A stretch of DNA of 64,000 nt, from positions 1 through 64,000 of the forward strand of contig MU839122.1 in the NCBI GenBank assembly GCA_030685235.1, written 5' to 3'. The position numbers were made by a program, and so were the translations under genes. A model generated the notes under the pieces. It was not told the origin of the DNA and ran no database searches. It worked only from the letters and a program-made list of their open reading frames with translations. Numbering within the stretch: the stretch's first letter is position 1; every line of letters begins with the position of its first letter. This document shows, one piece after another, positions 24,701 to 39,317 of this stretch. Source of the stretch: Copromyces sp. CBS 386.78 (Eukaryota; Ascomycota; Sordariomycetes; Sordariales; Sordariaceae).

Positions 24701-26760
24701 TAAAGAAATTAAGTAGGTTAGAATTTTTATTAGAATTATTAGATATTATAGGATTTAAATTAAAAATTTTAATATTATTATAATCCCCCTTTATATATCA
24801 ATAAAGAAAGGAGTTAAATAGATTTAGACCGAAAATAAATAATTCGTAATAGAATACTTTTAATATTTTATAATTACCGCTCCAATTTTAATAACCTTCG
24901 TTTATAATAACCCGAAATATAGTATAATCTATTTTATAGTTAATATTTTAATCGAAAGATAAGGAATAATATTAAAATAAATCGGCCCTAATAATAAAAA
25001 ATACTTTTATAAGTTCGAAAGTAGGATTTAATCGGAAGTTAAAAAGCGATACAATATTATTAAAAAGGAATTTCGAAGTCTCTTTTATACTTTTAAACGT
25101 TTACAAAAATATTTGTTCGGCATTCGTTTTATTATTAAAATAAATATTATAGTCCTTATATATTAATTTAATAATATTATTAATAACGTCCTCGATACCC
25201 TATTAATAAAATGGATTGCGTAGATTAAAATTTTTAATTTCGAAATTAAGTATATTCTTAGAAATAAGAATATAATTGCCGATAGTCTATTTTATAAATT
25301 TCTAAAGCCTTTTAATTTCTATAAGAAAGAATACGAAATAAATATTAATAATTTTATAAATATATAAATTTATTCTATTTTCATTATTTATACCAATACC
25401 CTAAAATTTATTTTTAAAAGAAATTAGTTAGACCTTTTTTATAAAATTTCTACTTATTTAATAATATATAAGGTTTTTAACCGTTTAAAGGGATTTACTT
25501 TTAAACGCTAATTCTATAATAATATTATAAAATATTTTATTTCCGAAGGAATTTTCTAGCTCCAACCGACGAATCTTTCGTAATTTCTATAGAAATTAAT
25601 TAATAACCTTGCGGAGCGCAAGTAAATTATATTTCGCTATTACGACGAAGTAGGATATTAAAGAAGGGAAGGGATATATTATTATATTACCGAATATTAT
25701 TATTAAAAGGGTATATATATCGACGTAGAGGAATTAATCCACTCTTACCTAATTTACTAGAAATATAATTTTAAAAGGTTTAAAAATAAATATTAATAAA
25801 TATTTCTCAATATTTAATTTATAGGAAAGTAGATTTTTAATATTTAATTTATACCCGGTATAAATAGAAAGAGAGTGCTCTTATTAAAAGCTAGAAATAA
25901 TTTTATTCACTATATAGAAATTATTATTCTACTTAATATTAAAGTAAAAAGTATTTGGAAGTTCTTTAAATTAATTTTTTTCCGTTAGGGATTTCTTATT
26001 TCTATTTTAATAGACGGTAGTTTAAAGTTTATAAGAATATTTAAAGAAGTAATTAATTTATTAGGGATTTTAAAGTATATTATTACCTTTTATAATTCGA
26101 AGACGAATAGATTAAATAAATAAGGATATTCGATTATTATTATTTCTTTAATTAAAATAATTAATAGGAATAATATTAATTAAAAGATATATTTACTTTA
26201 TATTTTTTTCACCAATTATATAATAATAAGAGGTAATTACAAATATATTCCTTTTTAACTTATTTATAATTATAATCCGATTACCCCTATTAAATTTAAT
26301 TTACCCTTTTAGAGAGTAGTAAATTAGGAAAATAATAATAAGTATATAATAAGAAAGGAGTTAATTTCTACTATAGCCGCTATATATATAAATATTAAAT
26401 ACCGTTTTATTTAAATAGCCGAAAAAGTTACAGTAGTAAGAGAAAAGGTTATTAACTACCGTAATAAGTATAATTAGTAAAAGATAAAACTTTTAAATAG
26501 TTAAATTGAAAAGGGAGATTTAATATTAATTTACAATAGTATCCAACGTATTAATATAAATTCTAATAGGAAATTGATTTACTAGTAGAGAAATTTATAT
26601 TATATCCGCCGAATTTCAAATAATATTTATTATATCGGGACTTTTAATAGTATAGAAATTAATAAGCCGGTTAATTTTTAAAGGATTAAAAAATTTATTA
26701 TAAGGGATAGTATAATATTAGTAGTAGACGAATCCGAAGTTCTATTAAATTAAATTAATT
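21800..26760 (+). pseudogene. pol remnant: protease, RT, RNase H, integrase
   Basis: A protease motif ELIDSGNEVE is near 21803. RT blocks run from about 24010 (KKGIFEKSYVIYQNNWF) through ISLLDLFFNYNQIPFEE to YFNDIYIKGP near 24412. A thumb/RNase H segment with EYLINIDKVLFNIELAG follows. The integrase part (about 25600-26760) shows a YYYITEYYYQKGIYIDVEEL zinc-finger-like start and core blocks around KYIITFYNSKTN and NIYYIGTF. Many TAA/TAG stops and Asp to Asn changes at the RT active site (FNDI) fit RIP. Confidence 0.75.
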
Positions 26761-27069
26761 TCGAAGAAGGATAAAGAAATTTTAAATTATTTAATAATAG
26801 AATAATATTAGAAGAAATAGGATAGCGAAATTTAAGTACCGTTTTAAACGAAAAAAGGATAGTATTTGAATTATAATAAGTAATAAAATTTTGTATTAAG
26901 GTATAAAAAGTAAAAGCGGTAAAATAGAATTAGCGTTTAGAAATTCCCCTACCGAATATTAAATTATTAGGCAATTAAGAAAAAGTAGATTCCGAAGAAG
27001 AGGAGGAAGAATTTTAATAAAGGAATAGATTCCGAATATAATACTAGACCTAATCTTATAAAATATTAT

Positions 27070-30000
27070 AGATAATAAGGAGATTTGTACCCTGACCGAT
27101 ATTTTTGATCCGATATTTTTCTATTTTTATTTCTTTTTTTTTTTATTTCTTTACCTTTTTTCTCCCCGATTTCTTCCCTATCCTTACGTATTAAAGATAT
27201 ATCCTTTTATTTCTTCCTCTTATTATTTTAATTTAAATTTATATTTTTTTATTTATTTTTTTTATTTTTTTTATTTGAAAGTTCGAATAAAAGGAAATCC
27301 TCGCTAATTCTATAATATAAATAATCCCAATTTATTTTTAACTTTAATATATTAAAGGCCTTTAGGGAATTATAAATTTAGGTAGAAGTAGGTTTAAAAT
27401 ATATAATTAAAAAATTAGTATATTATTTAAATATAATTATTGTTTTTAGTTTAAAGAGTAATTTATTTTATAAAGCTTTAAAAGGGAGGAAATTTATTTA
27501 GGTTACTTTTTTAAAGGAAAATTCTTCTTAAAGAAGATTTATTTCTTCGTTAATTATTTCTACCGCCTAGAAATTACTTTTAAAGTTATTTTATCCGTAC
27601 TATTAATATTTTAGCTTAATAAATACTTTTTTATATTTTTTAATTAAATATAGTATAAATTTCGCTATTTACGAAATAATTTAAATTATTAAAATTAAAG
27701 ATTATTATTAAAGGTTATTTAAAGTTATTAAAAAAATTATTAAATTTTTAGGTTCGGGAAGACTATTTAAATATTAGAAGATTTTACTTTCTTAATTAAA
27801 TAGTTTATTATTAATTACCCTATCAGGAGGTCTTAGACTAAAAGAAGAGAAATACCCGATTTTTTATTACTTTTCTTAAAGAAAATAATACCTCTAGGCT
27901 ATTTAGAATTATTATTAATTATTAGAATAGTATAATAGAATATTAACGCTTAGTAAAGGAAACGATACGATTTACCTCTTTAATTTTTTATACTATTTAA
28001 AACTATTAGATTTAAGGCCGTTTAATTGAGTATAAATTATTAGGGGCCGACTTCTAATCTTTACCTCTTCCGAAAAGATAGATAATAAAACTATATAAAA
28101 TTGCTTTCAATTATTTTATTACCAACGATTTATATATATAGAATTAAGTATTAAATTAATAAAATTACGGTAAAGTTATTTAAACGAATAATACCTTCTA
28201 ATAGCTAGTTCGCTATAAATTACTTCCCGGCGCTTTAATATAATTCTAATTAGGCGTTTAAAAGGAAATTTCTACTTTTAGAGCATAATATTTACAAAGG
28301 ATAATAATTTTACTCCCGCTCTTTAAATATATTTGCGTTTTATTACCTTCTATTTTTATTATTTTTACTTTTATTTATTTTTTCTATTCTTTTTACTATT
28401 TTTATTATTAGAATTCTTATTTTAATACGAAAACAGTATTCTAAGCTTTAGCCGCTTTCGAAGGGAAGATATATTACGAAATAAGGAGTGTTACTATTAT
28501 ATAGAGATTTGTATTAAGAGAAGTATATTAAAGAATATATTGTATAATATTATTTTTTCTTTACTAAATTATTATTACTTTTTTTTATTCCCCTCCGAAA
28601 AAACCGATAGAATTACCCCGCCCGAAATTTTTTCGTAAGATCTCTTTCTCCTAAAGGCGATTAATAACCTTTATCCTAAATTTAGAATTATTAATTAGAA
28701 ATATATTAAATATTACGAGAAAAACGAAGATACTTCCGAATTAGTTAATTATCTTCATTTTCGTTGGGAATAACCTCTTTTTTAATTAGTATAAGTAAAC
28801 GAAGTGGTTTTACGTTCCCGAATTTATTATTTATTTTAATACCCTTAATATTCAAACCCTTCCTTTTTAACCCTAAGACCTCCGCTTTATACTAAATATA
28901 TTTAAATTATTATATAGGATTTTAAAGAATAGGATTAAAATAATAAGACTATTAAAAAAGAATTAAATTTTTAATTAATATTAGAGAACCTCCGTTCCCA
29001 TTTTTAAGTAGGAAATTATATTTTCTATTATAAAGATCCTTATAATATTAATTAAAAGTTTTAAAAGTTTTAAAGAATTTTTAAGAGGTAATATAATCGA
29101 TAGCCTTTTTAATATACTAATAGTAATTAATATAGATCCCCCCCTTAACGTTCCGACCTATAGAGATATATCCGATAAAAGGAGCCTATATAAACTGAGT
29201 TTCTTATTATTATTTATTAATATAAATTAATATAAAGGTTTTCTAAAGATAGGTAATATAGTAAATATAAGTAATTCGGTTTTTAAAAGAAAAATATAAT
29301 TAGTAAAGGAAATAAAAATTAATACTTAATTTAGTTATTTATTCTTATTTAAACGTTTAAATTATTAAAATTAAAATACGTTCCTTTTTAAAATTTAATA
29401 GAGAATTGTAATACCCTTAAAGTTAGCCCCCCTTCTTTTCGATAAAAATTAGGTTATAAAATTTCTTATTGAAAATACTTTTTGCCGTTTTTAAAATAAT
29501 CTTTTAATATTCAATAAATATATTAAAATTTTTAATAAAGTGCGAAAAGAGAATTATATTTTTAAATAGCTTTTATTATAAATAGAATAGATTTATAGTT
29601 TATAGTATGCGGAGGGTGTGGATTTTTACGTATTTTGCGAAGGTGAAATAGATTGTAGCGTACAGAATATTTTGAAGGTTATTTATAAGGATAAATAAAC
29701 GACGGTTAAAGTCGATATAGATTTTAGAGAGGATTTATTATTTACTATTAGGATATTTATTTATATAGCGAATTTAATTTATTATTTTTAGAAGAAATTA
29801 GGGAATAAGAATCGAATTTTTAGGTATAATTAAGCGGTTATAAATATTTATTTATAGTTCTTTAATATTTTAGCAAAGTTATAGAATTATATTAAAAGTA
29901 GAGAGAAATAGGAGATTAGTATAAATTGTAGCTTAAATAGGATTGGTTATAGAAGGCGAAAAAGAAGTTAAAAATAAGGATATAGTATTAATATAAAAAA

Positions 30001-31640
30001 GAATTTGGGTAAGACAATAATAGTAATATAAATTATAGAAAAAGTTAAGAAAGAGGTGGAAATTAAAGATTTTTTTATATTTAATTAATATATATTAATT
30101 AGGAGGAGATTAAAGATTAGTTTAATTATATGCCTAAGGATTTTGATAATCGGTTAAAATAATAAAGGAAGAAAAGGTATTAAAATAGAAGGAGCGGCTT
30201 ACGGTTTATACTATTATTATAGTTAGAAAGGAGATTTAAACCCTTAAATAAGAGAAGGAATTCCTTTTACGAAGTATTATTTATAATTATTATTTAGCGA
30301 AAGGGTATTACTAAATAAGTAGTTAAATATAAAATTCCCCTATTTTAATTATTTAATTTACCCTAAATTATAAAAAGGACGATAAAGCGGAAAGAAGAAA
30401 TATTAGACGAAAGATTATTACCCTATACCTTCCCTAGAAAAGTTTAGTAATTTAGAATTTAAATAAGTATTATTTTAAATTAATAAATAAGATTAAAAGT
30501 ATTCTTCTACTAATTTTATATTAGGAAATATTTCAATAAATAGTTCCGACTTTAGAATTCTATTTAAGTACCTTCCTTTTTTAAACCCCCTTAGGAAAAT
30601 CTTTTTTTATTCCCTTTATTTTATTTAAAGATGAAATACAGTACGTAATAAGTATTTAGAAAGGAAAACGTTTATATAGGAAATTATAATCCCTAAAGAA
30701 AAGAGGAGATTAAATTTTAAAGTTTATTAACTATTTATAAGAGAACGGCTTTCTTTTATTAGATTTTTTCTTCTAAATCTCTATTTTTAATAACCTATTT
30801 ATATTAAATTTTTAAGTATTCTTTTTACCCTTCTTAATTTAATTATTAAAGATTTTTTCGTTAATAAATTTATTATAATATTTTCCTTATTTACTATCTT
30901 TTCGTTTACTATCCCTATTTTAAAAGGGTTTTTATTCTCGTATATGTTATATTAAGGTTTTCTTAAGAATACTTATTATACTATTTACGAAGTTTTTATA
31001 CGTTAGAATTAGGAGATTTAGAATTAGTTAATTTAAGAATTTAAATTCGGAGAAGTTTATTCCCTTCGCGTAGAAAATTAATTATTTAAGGATTATTATA
31101 TAGATGTCGATTGGAAATTCGTCTACTTTCTTAAAAATAATAAAATTAATACGAAAAATTCTTTTATTTTTAACATTATTATATTATTATAAAATAAAGT
31201 ATTTTATTAATATATAATTAGTAAAAATTTATCCGAGGCCCCTTACAGTTATAGTATAAAGGAAGATACCCTTTCGATAAATTGGGAATTTATTATAATA
31301 GGGTTTATTAATTTATAGTATATATATAATACGGAGAATTGGACTAAGGGTACATTAATTATCGTAGCCTTATTCTAATTCTTAAAGAATTTTAGGGATA
31401 TAATTTATATCCTATTAGAAATATAGCCGATTATCGTTAGAAATTAATTACTAACTTCTTTTATATAATTACGTTAAAATTTCCGAAGGATAAAGTAGTA
31501 ATATATTTTTATTATTTATAAATTTTATTTTAATTTAATAATCTTCGATTAAGGAGAATTCGGATAGTACTATTATAATAATATTTATAATAGAAGCCGA
31601 AAGGAGATTATAAAGAGTATTTACTTCCGGTATACGGTAA
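27070..31640. other. Unexplained post-integrase region of the large gypsy element
   Basis: About 4.6 kb of RIP-mutated DNA after the integrase. Several stretches read like former coding DNA when stops are ignored, for example near 29600-30240 on the plus strand, but no family could be named. It could be an extra ORF or an older insertion whose ends were not found. Confidence 0.4.
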
Positions 31641-31939
31641 ATAATTATGAGAAACTCTATCTGCACGGGGTAAAAACTCTATCTGCACGGGGAAGAAAAA
31701 GTGACTTTCAATGTCCTTTTTAGAGCACTAGAATGTATAAAAAGATAGCAAAAAGTATATCAAATTTTTCCTTATTTTTTTCTCTATCTGACAGTACCCT
31801 CCTAGACAGCGTATCTACCTAGTAGCCTAAGAAAACCTTAGGAAAAGAAGCAATTATAAATGAATATTTAGAAATATTAAAAGTCCAAAATTCTAAGAAA
31901 GTAGGATTTCGATTACGCTTATAGCTATAATGGAGGTAT

Positions 31940-32174
31940 TATCACGGGTAGAGGGCGAGAGGTTGAGTGTAAATGTAGATATGCGTAATTGCACGAGGAG
32001 AGGAAAGGAAGAGAAGTATAGAAGTATATTCGGGAGATGGGCTTTTATAGGATTCGAACTATAAACCCCTAGTAGGTCTATAGCGGGAGGCCGCAGCCAA
32101 TTAACTGAGATAGTAATAGTAGTCTCAGAGAACTATTGTTACTAGTATATATAATATAAATTAACCCTATAATA
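31940..32174 (-). repeat. 3' LTR of the minus-strand gypsy element
   Basis: 235 bp, uninterrupted. It contains a reverse-oriented tRNA-like B-box segment (GGATTCGAACTATAAACC near 32050). It serves as the empty-site reference for the MULE insertion in the partner LTR. Confidence 0.88.
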
Positions 32175-32179
32175 CTACC

Positions 32180-35100
32180 CCTACCTAAAAGAAGCTATAT
32201 AATTAACTAAAATTATATAAAATAATAAATAACCCTATTAAACGTTTAATTTAACTGTAAAAAACTTTTATAGCCGCTAATTGTAATAACTTCCTCCTTT
32301 CTTCGTACTTTGCTAGCGGAGCTTCCGCTTCTATAGCCGGCTCCTCTTCTAACGTCCTCTTTCGCTTCTATTCCGCCGCTAGCTAATTTAGGGGTATTAG
32401 AACTTCTAAGTATATTTTATAAAATTGCCGTATTATATTAAGGAATATGGCCACGTTAGTACGCGGCTGTTATAAAGGCTAATAAGGTAGTGCCTAAACG
32501 ACGAAATATTCCTAACGACCGTTGGCTACTTTATAGTAACCGTTAATTTTAACGAAATTTTATTCTACCGAATCTTCTTCGTTATCAGTCCTTTTTATAT
32601 TACGATTTTAATTTGTACGAATATCCCTTTATACTTCTAACTATTCCGGAATACCTATTTCGGCCTATAATTTAATTTTATTAACGTAGAAAGTCGGGCT
32701 ATATTTTATATTAACGGAAAGTCTAAACGTAATTCTATAATTATCCGCTTTAATAATTTCGAACGGGCTTTTATAAAGGGGGGTGAATTTTACGTATAGG
32801 TAGCCAATATTAAGGTTCTTTATATTAAATAAGACTTTATTTCCCGTTCTATACTTTAGGGTATTTATTCGTCGAATATTAATATTAGCTTCGTACTATT
32901 ATTAAATTTATTTTACCTAATCCGTAATATACTTTAATATTTTTTCAAAATAATTAACTACCTTATTAACTTTAAAATACTCCGTTTATTATTAAACTAA
33001 TAAATTTAGCGGATATAATTTCGTTAATTCAATACTTATCCGAAGGTAGAAATTATAATTAGTAAAGAAAAGAAATATTCCCGTTATTTTAAAAATTAAA
33101 TTATTATTAATAAATTCCGTAATTGGGAACTAATTTACTTAATTATCCTACGCCCAATTAATATAAAAATAAAGATATTTCTCTATTTCTATATTAATAC
33201 GTTCCATTTAACCATTAGTAATTAAGTAGAATACGGAGGAAGGCTTGAAAGCCACTTTTAAACGGGAGGATAAAGTTCTCTAAAATTATAAAATAAATTA
33301 GGAGCCGCGATTTAATATAATAGATTCCGGTAAATTGTAAATACTATAAATCCTTTTAATAAACCGGTCTATTAATTCATCGGCCGTAAAGCTAACTATA
33401 GGAATAAAATATCGTATTTTCGTTAAATAATTAATAACGACGGCTATATATTTAAATTCCTATTTCCGATGTACGTAGGGCGTTAAAAGGGTAATATAAT
33501 TTACGGAAATATCCTTCTATAGGGCGAAAAGTACTACTAACGGTTTTAAAAATTTATAAGGGGAATATTATAATAGTTTAAATTTAATATACGGTAAATA
33601 GGCCTTATAATAAGCCTTAACGGTATTAAATATCCTTAATTAAAAAAAAGATTAAAAAAGTAATAAATAAACTTTTTTACAACCCGGATAACTAATAAAT
33701 AGCAAATTATATATACAGTAGAAGAATTAAAATTAAAATTCGGTATTATTAAAATCGATAATAATAATATTTCGAAAGTATATTCGTCTTTATATTACTT
33801 TATATTCAACGAAAAACACTTTTTTAAAATAATCCTTTACTTCCTTAAATTATATATAGCGACCGGGGTCCAATAGGCAAGCGAGCAAGTCTTATAAAAA
33901 TACCGATTTTTTATAATTTTCTATAATTAAATCGTTAATAAATTTATTATTTATTACTTTTAAATTATAAATATATTCGGCTCTAACGTTAATAACCTCC
34001 TCTCCGTTCTCTAAAATAAAAGTTCTATTTATAAAGATATTATAATCGAATAAAACTTTATTTCTAATTAGTAGCCGTTTATTAGCTTCGTCCTTAAGTA
34101 AATTTTCTAATTTCCTACTTAAGGCGTTAGGGCGTACTTATAACGAACCTAGTCGGTATTTAATTATAAAATTAAATTAGGAAAGGAAATAAAACTATTA
34201 TATATAGTAGGGAATTAATTATTTATTAGTCGTAAAGGTTTTTAAAGTTTTATAGTCCGTAAAGACCTCGAATAATTATTATACTCCTTCGAATTCGGAG
34301 CGCTATTCTTCTAAGGCTTTAATAATAGCGAATAATTCTTTATTATAAATATTATAATTATATTCGGCTAAAGAATACCATTAGCTAAAATAAGCAATAG
34401 GGCGAAGGATACTATTATTAGCGTATTATAATAATATACTTCTATATACCTAATTAAAAGTATCCGTTTCTACGATAGTTTATTTTAATTAATTGTAGAT
34501 CCGAAGTATAGGTCCGTTCGTAAAAGCCTTTTTTAATATTTCGAAGGATTTTTAATACCGTTCTTCCTATTCCTATCCCGCTATTTTCTTAATTAATTTA
34601 TATAACGGAGCGACGATAATAGAAAAATATTTAATAAAACGACGGTAAAAATTAATAAATCTTAAAAAACGTTAAAGCGATTTCTTAGAGTTTAGAGCTT
34701 CCTATATTATAATTATAAAGACCTTCTCTAAATCTATTTCGAAACTTCCTAAGGTAATAATAAAATTTAAATATTTAATTCACTACATATAGAATTCATA
34801 TTTATTAATATTGATTTAGAACCTTACTTTAATTATTTTTTATAAAACTTCTTTAATATATTTTTTATACTCTTTTTCGTTATCGGAATAAATTAAAATA
34901 TTATCGAAATAAATAGTAGTATAAACGTCGAAAATATTATATAGGACATTATTAATATAGTTTTAAAAAGTTCTTAGCGCGCCCTATAAATTAAAAAAAT
35001 ATATAATAAATTCGTAAAGGCTAAAGTAGGTAATAAAGGTAGTAAACTATTTATACCCCTCTTTAATACGGATCCTATTAAATGTAGCGATAATATTAAA

Positions 35101-38100
35101 TTTTATAAAAATCTTTACTTTATAAATTATATTAAAGGTCTTTTTAATTAGCAGTAATAAGTAATATATTTTTAATATAATATTATTAATATTATAGTAG
35201 TTTATATAAATACGGATTCCGCCTCCGGGCTTCTTAATTAGTAAAAGGGGGGAAGCGGCCGTAAATTATAACGGCCGGATAAACTTCTTCTTCAAATTAT
35301 TATCGATCTATTTTTTAATAATAATTATTTTTATAAGTAATATACGTCGAGGCTATATATTAGGAAATTGCTCTTTCGACTATAATTTAATTTTATAATC
35401 GTACGAACGATAGGGAGGGATTTCCTCCGCTAGCGAGGGTAAGAAAGCGGCGATTTCGCTAATATACTTCCGTCCCTCAAAACGGTTTAAAATTTCGATA
35501 ATTTCCTCTTTAATTTTTAACGGCCGGTCTACTTTATTAAGAAACTTCTTTATATCCTCCTTATCGATTTTAATTAAATATATTTATTAAATAATTTCCT
35601 TATATATAGGCGTATCGGTTTCGAAGTTTCTAATAAAATTGACCGCTTTAATTAAAATTATAGCCTTGTAGGTATTTTTTAAAGTATAAATATTAGTTAT
35701 TTCATTAATAAAATTATAGAGTGTAGGGGGTAGACTTTTTTTATACTTCCTTCTATCGCCTTTTATAATATTATTAATTATTTCTTCAGTTAATCCAAAT
35801 TTTAAAGATTTGCTATAGCCGCTAGCCTTTCAATTTCGACGTAATTTATAATATACGGTTATAATTATTCCTTCTCGTAAATAAAATTAAATATAATTAT
35901 ATTAAATATTCTAATATTACTAAAATTGAATTTATAATCGGGCTTACGAAGATAACGGTACTAAGGGCGATTCGCGCTAATTAAAATACAGCGGCCACTT
36001 ATATATATATAAAGCTTATAAAACGCGGGGCTTTTAATTTTAATAAAGAGAGCGGCGGTACCGGTAATAGCGACTTTAAATTTAATTTTCTAGGCTATTA
36101 ACGCTTTAATAAGAGCGGGGACCGTACAGTAACCGGTTTTAGGATTAATTTTAAATATAATAGTAGGAGGGAGTTCGGGAGCGGATAAGGGTTTTAAAGC
36201 GGGCTCTACCGCGATTTTCTTAATTTTCTCTTTCTTAATAATTAGAGGGCGAAACTTAATTTCTTCCTTCTTAATAACTAGAGAGGGAGATTCGGTCTCT
36301 TCTTTTTTAATTAGCAGAATAAGTATTTAGCGGACGGAGGCTACCGAAACCTAATTAATAAGGGTTCTAAATATTATTATTTAGTATTTAAAGAGATCCG
36401 TTAGTAAGTAATAGTTTTAATAAACGGTATAGTTAAAATATATATTATACTATTTATAATTAATCTTTAACCGATTGTATTATATTTATAGGAAGCCTAA
36501 AATAATTAAATATTTCCTAAAAATATTGTAAATTAAGAAGGTAATAGTCTCTTTATAATAATTAATCCGGAGTTTAATTATTATTCCTTTAAAAATAATA
36601 TTTTTAATTATTTTATTAATAAAAACGAATTTCTTCGCTTTTAGTAATTAGAAACGGGGAAAATTATTTTTAATAATAAAAGAGCGATTAATAAATACGA
36701 AAATAGAGTAACCACTATTAATAAGGGTAATATAATAGTCTTTACGCGAATAGGTTATAATATAAGAAAATAAGAATATTAAATTTAGGGAAATAAAATT
36801 ATTTAATAATTGAATTTTAATTTCTTTTAAACCCTTTACCTCTATAGAGCTTAAAATTCGTCTTTTAAATATAATCCGGCTAAGCTTCTATACGCAATTA
36901 TATATAGAGGCTAGGCGTTTTTTTAATTGTTATAATACTTTTTACTAGTAGCGGATTTGGCGGGGGTAGTTAGAATAGCCGGGGTAATTAGAGCGGTATT
37001 AGTAGTACGGACCTACTTTTAATTATAACCCTTATGACGACCTTTATTCTTTAATTTCTTATTAATAGAATATTAGGGGCCCTAGGAATTGTAATTAATT
37101 AAAGCAGTACAATCGCGGGCAATGTAGCCGGGCTTGCTATAATAACGGTAGAGGCTATTGCGAGAACGTTAATCAAAAATATCTTTATAAATAAAAATTA
37201 CGAAATTAATAGCGTTTAAATTTATTTTATTATTGCCTTAGCTAATAAGGATATTATTAATAGAAAGTTTAACGCTAGAGCGATTTCCGCTATTATTATT
37301 ATTATTAGTACTACTATTAAGGTTAAAGAAATAATTTACTATTTTTTAATAATAATTTATATTTTTAAAGTTATTGGTAATGTTATAATAAATTTCGAAT
37401 TAACGTTTAAAATTATTATTAGGGGGAAGGTCGCGGTAAGTAAAAACGTTATAGAGATATTTATTAATTTTATTCCGGAAATAATAGACCTTTATCGAAT
37501 TATCGAAATTGTAAAGGTTTATTAAATTGGTTAATTTAAATTCGAAATTTGTAAAAGATATATTCTTTATATATAGTTTTTATAAGCGGCGGCCGGCGTT
37601 TATTTTAAAATTTACGTTTTAAAAACGAAAGATTAAATATTCTATAAATTTAACGTTTATTTTTTAGCGCTAATTCGCTTTATTGGAGTTTAATTGGATT
37701 ACGTCTAAATTATCCTAAATGCCGGATAAAATTTTAAATCCTAGAAGTATAGCAGTACGAATAATTCTAATATTTTTAGAGGAGTAAAGAATAGTATTGT
37801 ATTTCTATTAAAATTAGATACGAAAATATTAGGCCTTAAAAATCTTATATTTATAAACGGGACCGCTAATTTCCTTGCTTATAAAGATAAGCGGGTTTTT
37901 TACCGTTTAGTAAAAAGAGGAGGATATAATTACTTTTATAATTATATTATTAACGGGGGAAAAAGAAGAGGAAGCCTATATTTTAAAGGTATTATATTCC
38001 GCGAATAAAGTATTATAAGCGGACTTAAAATTAATATAATTGAAGTTCTTTTAATCGAAGCTAGATTAAGCGTCGTCAATTACTTAGCGGGCAATTTTAA

Positions 38101-38837
38101 ATTCCTCCTTAGAATACTAGAAATTACTTTCGAAATTATTATAGTATTCGAAGTTAGTACGATAAAAGCGATTAAAAAGTATAATAATAGAGTAGAAAGC
38201 GGAGGCTTCAAAGAAAAGAGAGGCTACGTCGAAATGCTCGCGCGGGATTGGGAGACCTTCTAGCTGGTTGAAGCCTTCGAAAAGATTAACGAGAGCTATA
38301 ATAACGGGTTAAAGAAGGTTGAAAAGTGCGGTGCGATAGATTGTAGTATCGAGTTTACTATTAAGAGTATTAATAGTGGAATGTAATATCTTTAGGTTAA
38401 ACGGGTTATTAGTAGTAAGAGTAGAAAGGTTAAGAAGATTACTGCTACCGGTATTATTGTTAGGGGAGAAAAAGGCGGGATTGCTATCGTTGTAAGATAT
38501 AAAATAAAAGAAAAGTGACCGTTCGAAATAAAAGAGAGGTGAAGGTCCGCGATTAGGACCGTTTAAAGTAAAGGTCCGCTACTAGGACCGTTTAAAGCAA
38601 TTAAAGATAGGTGATTTTTTATTTATTAAATAAAGAATACTTTCCTTTACGTATTAATAAAAGGAGGTTTAGAATTTTAATTAGGCGATTATTGTAATTA
38701 TAATTATTAAAGTTTAAGGGAGGGGGGTATTGGGTTTAGCGATTTGTAACGAAGCGATCCCTATACGCGCGTAATCGAAAATAATCGCGATAAATGGGTT
38801 TATATTATAAATGTAATAGTTAAAAAGTATAATTAAT
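32180..38837 (-). pseudogene. gag-pol remnant of the minus-strand gypsy element
   Basis: Gag lies at the right (about 36900-38350), including a CCHC knuckle relic in which Cys and His codons became Tyr. RT and RNase H lie around 34300-35600, with KKPGGGIRIYINYYNIN and the YFDNILIYSD active-site relic. The integrase and C-terminal part extends to about 32280. Stops are frequent in every frame; both strands show TA enrichment. Confidence 0.78.
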
Positions 38838-39317
38838 TATTACGGGTAGAGGGCGAGAGGTTAAGTATAAATATAGAGAACATTTTTCTGTACTGCTATA
38901 AAAGTCTTACGATACTGTCGCCCCACCCTTCCCGCCCGCTAAGGTACGCCAATGCACCCCAAAATTTTTTAAACTAATTAGATCGCTCGTATCTATTCTA
39001 AGTCTCTACGCTCCTGTTTTTAACGTTAACAAACCGTACCGCGCCCGCCAAGCCCTTAGATTATAGCCTATTATACATTTAAACCCCTATACGTACTAGA
39101 TTTTATAATTTATTGTTATACTTAGCAATTTACATTATCGTATTGTATTATCGCTTCTTCTATTACTATTACTATTACTACCCTCCTATAATTAATCAAA
39201 CTACTATCGCGTATTACGAGATACTACCTAAGTAAATAAAGCGCTAGTATTTATTAACAGTATAGAAATAATATATCAACTTTCTATACGTTTTATAACT
39301 AATTGTAATATAGATGG

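Noticed and set aside
32040..32120. Reverse-strand B-box (GGATTCGAACTATAAACC) suggesting a tRNA or SINE
   Set aside because: It lies inside the 235-bp LTR of the minus-strand gypsy element and recurs in the partner LTR. No complete cloverleaf forms.
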